Below are positions 1 through 4,326 of a stretch of DNA of 6,671 nt, in pieces. The first letter of the stretch is position 1; each line of letters opens with the position of its first letter. The notes under the pieces are model-generated. The model was not told the origin of the DNA. It made no database searches and saw only the letters and a list, made by a program, of their open reading frames with translations. The translations under genes were made by a program, and so were the position numbers. This DNA is from Pseudomonadota bacterium (lineage in GTDB: Bacteria; Pseudomonadota; Alphaproteobacteria; Azospirillales; Azospirillaceae): the NCBI GenBank assembly GCA_023412175.1, contig JAEYOB010000442.1, forward strand, positions 1 through 6,671, in the 5' to 3' direction.

Positions 1-1
1 C

Positions 2-139
2 AATGGCACCGATGAGGGCGCCACCGGCGGCACCTCCGGTGGTGCCGGTGAGCGCCCGCTGCTGCGTTGGCGTCATGTCACTGCAAGCAGCGAGGGAAAG
101 TGCCACGGCTGCGATGCCGACGAACGATTTACGGATCAT
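2..139 (-). CDS. Glycine-zipper lipoprotein, partial (3' end beyond the window)
   Basis: Reading leftward from the ATG at 139, 46 codons stay open to the window edge, so the C-terminus is missing. The product begins MIRKSFVGIAAVALSLAACS: a basic n-region, a hydrophobic core and a lipobox L-A-A-C with the lipidated cysteine at residue 19. After a short Thr/Gln-rich linker comes a Gly/Ala-rich segment (TGGAAGGALIGAI, about residues 34-46). Such a segment begins a glycine-zipper of the kind found in small outer-membrane or inner-membrane-associated lipoproteins. GGTGAGG about 6 bases upstream supports this start. An in-frame ATG at 154 has no comparable ribosome-binding site. The gene begins 42 bases after the Rap1a-like gene on the same strand, so co-transcription is likely. 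Lipoprotein export is well supported. The precise family is not, because most of the zipper lies outside the window. Confidence 0.8.
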   Translation of the reverse strand, partial: MIRKSFVGIAAVALSLAACSDMTPTQQRALTGTTGGAAGGALIGAI

Positions 140-181
140 GTCTGGCCTCACCATGACAGTGCTGAATCGGCGAAAGAGGGT

Positions 182-583
182 TCAGGTCCGGCACGGATAG
201 CGCTGCGCCAGGTAACGGAAGATTCCTTCGATCGGGGGCAAGGCAAGCTGTTGGGGATTCTGTTTCGCCCAGGTGACGAAGGCGGCGATGACCTCATTGC
301 GGGACGGCGTCGGATTGGGCGCGCAGAACAGCGGGCGCTTGCCCTCGGCGGCCGTTGCGATCTGATGGTATTGGTACGCCCCCACCGCGAAGCCCTGGCA
401 GAAATGCACGGCGGCAACTCCCATCGGGTCGCCTGTATTGGCGTCGCACAGCCGCACGAGGTCACCGGTGGTCGCCACCCGGAAATTGTTTTCCGACGGG
501 GCCTGCGACGTCTGGGCGCCAAGTGAGGCTGTACCCATGACGGCGATGACGGCGGCAAAAGCAAGGATGGAACGAGGTTGCAT
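182..583 (-). CDS. Secreted Rap1a/Tai-family immunity-like protein
   Basis: This is a 133-residue protein. Residues 1-23 form a typical signal peptide (MQPRSILAFAAVIAVMG, then SLGA before Q24), so the mature protein is probably periplasmic. The rest fits the Rap1a/Tai immunity fold: GDLVRLC (C46), a VHFCQGFAVGAY helix (C62), a PLFCAPN loop (C87), a helix ending in WAKQNPQQL, and the terminal motif IFRYLAQRYPC (C131). The four cysteines lie at family-typical places and could form disulfides. Characterised relatives protect against type VI amidase effectors such as Ssp1/Tae4. No amidase or secretion gene is visible here, so immunity against a specific toxin is unproven and a general envelope role is possible. 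An in-frame ATG at 610 would add nine residues and has a G-rich site at better spacing. I prefer 583 because it gives a compact signal peptide, but the start is uncertain. Confidence 0.82.
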   Translation of the reverse strand: MQPRSILAFAAVIAVMGTASLGAQTSQAPSENNFRVATTGDLVRLCDANTGDPMGVAAVHFCQGFAVGAYQYHQIATAAEGKRPLFCAPNPTPSRNEVIAAFVTWAKQNPQQLALPPIEGIFRYLAQRYPCRT

Positions 584-625
584 GGTCCGCCCCCGGAAAT
601 GGTCCCGCATTCGTTTCCCCCGTTC

Positions 626-682
626 CAGCCAGCCGGACGCATGGATTGGCCCGGCCGGCCGAAGCGGGTTAGACGCTGGCTG
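626..682. other. Inverted repeat between DUF3313 and Rap1a-like genes
   Basis: CAGCCAGC (626-633) and GCTGGCTG (675-682) are perfect eight-base inverted arms around a 41-base centre that contains the palindromic CCGGCCGG. The pair lies just beyond the DUF3313 stop codon. A long stem-loop in the message is possible, but there is no T-run, so it is not a standard intrinsic terminator. It could stabilise the upstream message end or be chance in GC-rich DNA. Confidence 0.22.
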
Positions 683-685
683 TTC

Positions 686-1390
686 TCAGTGCTCGGTGGG
701 CATCCGATACAGCGGCAACTGTTTGCCCTGGGCCACGTCGACCGCCGTCCGCAGATCCTGCGCCGCCTGGCGCATGCCGGTGCGGCCGGTGTCCATGCCC
801 GACATCGTCGCATCGACGTCGAAGACCGGCGGCGTGTAACGGCGGACGGCAGCCGCAAGCAGCTTGGACGTCTGGGCGTCGTAGATCTCCGTGGCGACGA
901 CGACCGAGCCGGTGTACGAGCCGCTGCCACCGCCCGAGGTCTGCACGGCGTTGGAGACGGCGCCGATGGGCAGACCCTGGGATCCGGAGGCCGAGCTGGT
1001 TTCGTCGATGCTGACGATTTTCTGCACGATGCGCGCGGTGCCCGGAGTGGGCCGCGTGGTGACCGTATAGCTGTCGCTCAGCGCACGGCGGGATTCGGCC
1101 GTCAGCATCGCCGCAAGCTCATTGAGCTGTGCGTCGCTCACCCCCGAGAAGCTGGCTTCCGGGCCGCGGTAGACCGTGGCCTGTTCGACGATGAAGCGGG
1201 TGTATGGTTTGAAGTTGACGTTCTGGGCCTTGTAGAGCCAGGCCCCCGGCCGGTTCGGGTCCTGGCGCATGGCCGAAGTCGACGCCATCTCCGAGGGCCG
1301 CTGCGTTACTTCGGAAGTCGAACATCCCGCCAGACCGCCGGCGGCCAGAACGGCGATTAGAGCACCACGGAAATAGATCGAGCGCTTCAT
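686..1390 (-). CDS. DUF3313-family lipoprotein
   Basis: This is a 234-residue exported protein of unknown function. It starts MKRSIYFRGALIAVLAAGG and has a lipobox L-A-G-C with the cysteine at residue 23, so lipid anchoring is expected. After a low-complexity linker, the body matches the DUF3313 pattern: W51-LY, then NFKPYTRFIVEQATVY (59-74), a FSGVSDAQLNELAAML helix (81-96), and PGTARIVQKIVSID (116-129). A Gly/Ser-rich loop (152-158) precedes VVVATEIYDAQTSKLLAA (163-180). An alternation of beta strands and helices is expected. The start lies in a tandem duplication: ATGs at 1390 and 1411 are in frame, and each has AAGGA seven bases upstream. Starting at 1411 adds MKPKDTA. The gene follows the TPR regulator on the same strand after about 145-165 bases and precedes the Rap1a-like gene by 102 bases. 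Function is unknown; an envelope role is inferred from export alone. Confidence 0.82.
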   Translation of the reverse strand: MKRSIYFRGALIAVLAAGGLAGCSTSEVTQRPSEMASTSAMRQDPNRPGAWLYKAQNVNFKPYTRFIVEQATVYRGPEASFSGVSDAQLNELAAMLTAESRRALSDSYTVTTRPTPGTARIVQKIVSIDETSSASGSQGLPIGAVSNAVQTSGGGSGSYTGSVVVATEIYDAQTSKLLAAAVRRYTPPVFDVDATMSGMDTGRTGMRQAAQDLRTAVDVAQGKQLPLYRMPTEH

Positions 1391-1425
1391 TGCCGTATCC
1401 TTGGGCTTCATGGCCGTATCCTTGA
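1384..1425 (-). repeat. 21-bp tandem duplication of ribosome-binding site and start codon
   Basis: Two adjacent 21-base copies (1384-1404 and 1405-1425) match at 19 of 21 positions. Read on the minus strand, each contains AAGGATACGGC, one variable base, and ATGAAGC. Each copy therefore carries a Shine-Dalgarno sequence and a start codon at identical seven-base spacing. Because the unit is 21 bases (seven codons), the two starts are in frame and yield DUF3313 lipoproteins differing by seven N-terminal residues (MKPKDTA). The repeat is seen directly. Its effect on expression is inference. Confidence 0.9.
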
Positions 1426-1536
1426 ATGAAGGTTGTTCCAAGGACCATTGAGCCCCAGCCCTGACCGCCGCAGAAGTAGCAATCGCCAAGGCAGCGCCAT
1501 GCTACGGTAACGTTGCTTTCCGCATGAGACAGAACA

Positions 1537-1550
1537 ATGGCGCACGCCAT
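1537..1550 (-). terminator. Weak terminator-like hairpin after the TPR regulator
   Basis: On the minus strand, ATGGCG TG CGCCAT forms a perfect inverted repeat just downstream of the regulator's stop. It is followed by the T-rich tail TTGTTCTGTCT. Folding would give a five-base-pair stem with a four-base loop. The regulator itself ends in the tandem stops TGA TAA. The stem is short and the T-tract broken, so termination would be partial at best, and some read-through into the lipoprotein gene is plausible. Confidence 0.3.
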
Positions 1551-1557
1551 GGAGTTA

Positions 1558-3417
1558 TCAGCGCCCCTCGGACGAGGCCCATTGTGGCGAAATGGAAAGG
1601 CCGGCCTTCGTTAATCCATCGACGATCTTGCCGATGGTGGCGCGATTGACGTTCCGCCGCTCGAATTCAGAGATGACCTTCTCACCGAACTTGGGATCCA
1701 GACGCAGGATCTCCTCGACTTCATCGGCCGCATCGGTTGTCCGGCCCATTTGGCCGTAGATCATCGCCAGCGCCGCGTGCGGGAGGATTCCATTCTGCAG
1801 ATCGATCCTCTTGGCTTCCAGAAGCGCCGCGTCGTATCGGCCGTGCACGTAGTGGTGCAGGGCGAAGATGATACGGTACCAGTTCGGATGGGCCGGGTTG
1901 CGCGCAAACGCTTCACGGATCAGGGGGATCCCCTTTTCCCAATCGCCGGTCAGGCTGTAGCACCGCCCGAGTTCCGCGAGGATGTCGGGGTCGTAGGGGT
2001 TGAGCGCGAGCGCCTGCTCATAGGTGGCGATGCTGCGTTCCGGCTCGCGGCGCAACCAGTAGGCACGCCCGAGGGCCTGGTGCGGCAGGGGGTTGTCGGG
2101 CGCCAAAGTCACGGCGTGTGTCGCGAGTTGCAGGCCGGTCGCGACCGGATCGGGGCGTGCGTTGCTCGGATTGAAGCCCAGCCAGGTCTCGTCGAGGTAA
2201 ACCAGGGCGAGCGCCGCCCAGGCATCCGCATAGCGGGGGTCCGTTTTGATGGCGCTTTCCAGGCACGTCCTCGCCCGGGCATGCATTTCCCGATTCGGCT
2301 GTCGCCAGTATTGCCGCGTCTTCAGCATGCAATCATAGGAGGACATCAAGCCGGACGTTTGCCTGGTTGCGGCCTGCATTTCCTCGGTTTGGATCACCCC
2401 GTTCGATTGCGCCAAGGCACGGGCGACCTGAACGGCAATGTCCCGCCGGACGTCGATCATGTTGGAAGCGGTGAAATCGCCCCAATAGCCTTTCGACCAG
2501 ATATAGCGCTGGTCCTTTGCGTCTATCAATGTTGCGTTTACTTGCATCCGGTCGCTTGCCTGACCGATGCTTCCCTTCAATAAATAATCGGGATTGGTGC
2601 CCGGCCCGGCCTTCGGATCCGGATCGGAGCGGGAAGGCAGAGTGGCGTCGCTTCCAAAAACGAACACGCTCTTGAACTGGATCAACGCGCCGATCAGGTC
2701 CTCGGTAAATCCCTGGGCAAAAACATCCTGGGCCGGGTTCCCGGTGCTGTTCGCAAAAGGCTGAACCATGATCGACGGGCCACGGATCGCCGCCGAGTAT
2801 TTTTCACCCTTGCCGGAAGGGGACGCATCGACGGCGAACCAGGCGAACACGAACAGCAGGGCCAGCAGAAACACCAGACACCCACCCGCCAGAACCGTCT
2901 GGCGGTCGACCTCCCGACCGATGCCCAAAGGGAGGAAAGGCCGCGAGGACGGCAGGGGCACTGGCATCCCGGCCGCATCCGGCACCGCGGGAGCACCGTT
3001 CTCCTCAACGATGCCCGGACGCTCGTCCTCCACCGAAGGATCGGAAGTCCCGGCCGCGGCGGTTCCCTGCTTCATAAGGAAACGGGGGACGTAGCCTCCT
3101 TTTGGGATGGTGATCTCAATCGGGTCCTCGGCGCCCTCACCCAGATAATATTGCTCCAGGCAGCGACGGATCCGGCCGGCCTGGATCCGAACCACCGGGT
3201 CGAGCAATGGATCGAAGTTCGCATCGCGGTCGAACACATCGATTGCGATGGTGAACGCTTTGATGCGGTCGGCATGGCCGGCCTGGGTTTGCTCCACGAC
3301 AAACTTCAGAAAGCGGCGCTTCCGTGCGGAGCCCCGGAACCGCCGGCTGGTCAGAACGCGTTCCAGCGCCTCTTCGACGAGTGCTGGCGGAATCGATTCA
3401 TCAGAGGCTTCCGTCAT
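1558..3417 (-). CDS. Membrane-anchored winged-helix-like / TolB-like / TPR regulator protein
   Basis: This 619-residue protein has three parts. Residues about 10-115 form the conserved cytoplasmic domain seen at the front of many alphaproteobacterial TPR proteins (RIKAFTIAIDVFDRDANFDP, then DPVVRIQAGRIRRCLEQYYL and IPKGGYVPRF); it resembles a winged-helix DNA-binding module. A Pro-rich linker leads to one membrane span at about 174-196, preceded by basic residues, which puts the N-terminus inside. Residues about 213-335 are TolB-like (IMVQPFANST, FAQGFTEDLIGAL, DYLLKGSIG, VNATLIDAKDQRYIWSKGY). Residues about 380-575 hold TPR repeats (DNPLPHQALGRAYWLRREPE, YDPDILAELGRCYSLTGDWE). Relatives are often annotated 'adenylate cyclase', but no cyclase catalytic domain is present. 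The layout is CadC-like: cytoplasmic DNA-binding, periplasmic sensing. The ATG at 3417 has GGGGGGAG about four bases upstream. It heads the minus-strand block and may regulate it, which is inference. Confidence 0.88.
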   Translation of the reverse strand: MTEASDESIPPALVEEALERVLTSRRFRGSARKRRFLKFVVEQTQAGHADRIKAFTIAIDVFDRDANFDPLLDPVVRIQAGRIRRCLEQYYLGEGAEDPIEITIPKGGYVPRFLMKQGTAAAGTSDPSVEDERPGIVEENGAPAVPDAAGMPVPLPSSRPFLPLGIGREVDRQTVLAGGCLVFLLALLFVFAWFAVDASPSGKGEKYSAAIRGPSIMVQPFANSTGNPAQDVFAQGFTEDLIGALIQFKSVFVFGSDATLPSRSDPDPKAGPGTNPDYLLKGSIGQASDRMQVNATLIDAKDQRYIWSKGYWGDFTASNMIDVRRDIAVQVARALAQSNGVIQTEEMQAATRQTSGLMSSYDCMLKTRQYWRQPNREMHARARTCLESAIKTDPRYADAWAALALVYLDETWLGFNPSNARPDPVATGLQLATHAVTLAPDNPLPHQALGRAYWLRREPERSIATYEQALALNPYDPDILAELGRCYSLTGDWEKGIPLIREAFARNPAHPNWYRIIFALHHYVHGRYDAALLEAKRIDLQNGILPHAALAMIYGQMGRTTDAADEVEEILRLDPKFGEKVISEFERRNVNRATIGKIVDGLTKAGLSISPQWASSEGR

Positions 3418-3691
3418 GAAGCTCCCCCCACTCTATTGGTTGTGCCTCGGCGCCCGGCTCACCTGCGACTGCACGCCCCGCACAGGCGGCGTCCGTCGCA
3501 CGTCATGGCCCCTCCCCACAGCCGGGAGAGGGGCGCAGAGGCCACCGCGCCGAGCCCGCACCCTTTGTCCCTCAGGGCGCCAACCGCACGAATGTTCAGA
3601 ATTCTTTACGGAACGAAAAAATCGCAACGACCAAAGATTTGCACCACCACCCCATGACTTCAGGAAAAATATCCACGGCGTTTGAAAACAT

Positions 3692-3712
3692 GGCAAATGT
3701 ACTTGAGTTGCC
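3692..3712. promoter_or_regulatory. Short inverted repeat, possible operator
   Basis: GGCAA (3692-3696) and TTGCC (3708-3712) form an inverted repeat around an 11-base centre. It lies in the A+T-richer part of the divergent intergenic region. The size and placement suit a dimeric regulator site between two divergent transcripts. Five-base arms arise easily by chance, so this is only a candidate. Confidence 0.2.
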
Positions 3713-3872
3713 TCGACTCTTGAAACGTCGCCAACGGCATACACCCACAAGAATGAAGATTTTCTCCTTACTCCCTATTTGATCTCATGACAGCACATCT
3801 CGCGCCGCATGCCCCCCTGTTCGCCGCCCGTTACCGTATCAAGGTGAACTGTTGCCCTCTTCAAGACAGTGC

Positions 3873-3891
3873 GCAGCCCGTCGCAGGCTGC
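3873..3891 (+). other. Stem-loop in the presumed leader of the small gene
   Basis: GCAGCC (3873-3878) and GGCTGC (3886-3891) form a six-base-pair GC-rich stem with a seven-base loop. It is followed by TTCCGATT rather than a clean T-run. It sits about 80 bases before the small gene's start, so it could be an RNA leader structure or a weak attenuator. No known riboswitch or thermometer pattern is recognised. Confidence 0.22.
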
Positions 3892-3941
3892 TTCCGATTG
3901 AAAACCGAAAGGGGCTTCCGACACCGGTCCAAGACCAGCGA

Positions 3942-3974
3942 GAGCATCCACGCCCATGCGGGAGCATCCATGCC
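3942..3974 (+). repeat. Short direct repeat overlapping a start codon
   Basis: GAGCATCCACGCC (3942-3954) recurs with one change as GAGCATCCATGCC (3962-3974), a spacing of 20 bases. The single difference turns ACG into the ATG start of the 92-residue gene, and the second copy supplies the GGGAG ribosome-binding site. The spacing is not a multiple of three, so the copies are out of frame with each other. Confidence 0.75.
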
Positions 3975-4248
3975 GGACAGGACACAGCACGCGGCGGAGC
4001 GGTTTCCGGACCTGGCACAGGCCATCAAGCAATACGCCTCGGACAACCGCTTCTTCCACGGCTTGTGCGAAGACTACGGTGAGGCCGTCGAGATGCTGCA
4101 GCGCCTGGAAGGGTTGGACCGCTCCGCGGTATCGGCGCACATCGCGGTGTGGCGTGAACTCGTCGTGGACCTCGAAGAGGAAATCCTGGCCGAACTTCAA
4201 CTCTGGAACGAGGGGGGGCGTCCTCCAACCGGGCCGGTGAAGCCATAG
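3970..4248 (+). CDS. Small helical protein of unknown function upstream of DUF3141 gene
   Basis: This is a 92-residue acidic protein with no signal peptide or membrane span, so it is probably cytoplasmic. Residues 6-78 look almost wholly helical: an aromatic/acidic stretch FPDLAQAIKQYASDNRFFHG followed by LCEDYGEAVEMLQRLE, then IAVWRELVVDLEEEILAEL with coiled-coil-like spacing. The last dozen residues are Gly/Pro-rich. The pattern resembles small YdcH/DUF465-like helical-hairpin proteins, but I cannot assign the family. The start at 3970 has GGGAG five bases upstream. The frame is open back to an ATG at 3787, but that 61-residue extension looks non-coding in composition and lacks a good ribosome-binding site. 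It ends 78 bases before the DUF3141 gene on the same strand, so the two are probably co-expressed and may act together, as a guess. A run of seven G (4212-4218) lies near its 3' end. Confidence 0.7.
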   Translation: MPDRTQHAAERFPDLAQAIKQYASDNRFFHGLCEDYGEAVEMLQRLEGLDRSAVSAHIAVWRELVVDLEEEILAELQLWNEGGRPPTGPVKP

Positions 4249-4326
4249 GAGGCACACGCGGCGCCGACTGTCTCGACGGTGTTGCGAACCCGCTGCACGG
4301 CGAGCGCGCTCACGAAAGGACACGCG

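Larger units (their letters stand above)
3418..3969. other. Divergent intergenic region with composition shift
   Basis: These 552 bases separate the leftward regulator from the rightward small gene. The part at about 3430-3590 is GC-rich. The part at about 3590-3790 has a clearly higher A+T content, including GAATTC, A-runs and TTGAAA-type words, as expected of a promoter region. TTGAAA occurs at 3682 and 3720, but neither has a believable -10 element at 16-18 bases. The region may use alternative sigma factors or activator-dependent promoters. The open frames inside it show no domain, signal peptide or ribosome-binding site that convinces me. Apart from the short inverted repeats listed separately, I see nothing else here. 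Confidence 0.6.

Noticed and set aside
148..930. A 260-residue minus-strand open frame spanning the Rap1a-like and DUF3313 genes
   Set aside because: It is in another frame from both supported genes, very Arg/Ser/Pro-rich, and crosses their intergenic gap.
578..1360. A 260-residue plus-strand open frame opposite the DUF3313 gene
   Set aside because: It is antisense to a clear lipoprotein gene. The product is Arg/Gly/Asp-rich with no recognisable signal or domain.
1391..1489. Start of the DUF3313 gene at 1489
   Set aside because: The extra residues (MAIATSAAVRAGAQWSLEQ) would put non-signal sequence before the lipoprotein signal peptide. The starts at 1411 and 1390 each have a proper ribosome-binding site.
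1750..2583. A 277-residue plus-strand open frame opposite the TPR regulator
   Set aside because: It is antisense to recognisable TPR and TolB-like coding sequence and shows no motif of its own.
3433..3750. A 105-residue minus-strand open frame in the divergent intergenic region
   Set aside because: There is no domain, no convincing ribosome-binding site, and it would occupy the likely promoter region. I treat it as chance, though a very divergent small protein cannot be excluded.
3787..3969. N-terminal extension of the small gene to an ATG at 3787
   Set aside because: The added 61 residues are compositionally unlike the rest, there is no clear ribosome-binding site, and the ATG at 3970 has GGGAG at suitable spacing.
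4247..4252. A perfect AGGAGG just at the small gene's stop codon, suggesting another small gene
   Set aside because: No ATG, GTG or TTG lies at workable spacing downstream, and the DUF3141 start has its own AAAGGA at 4315-4320.
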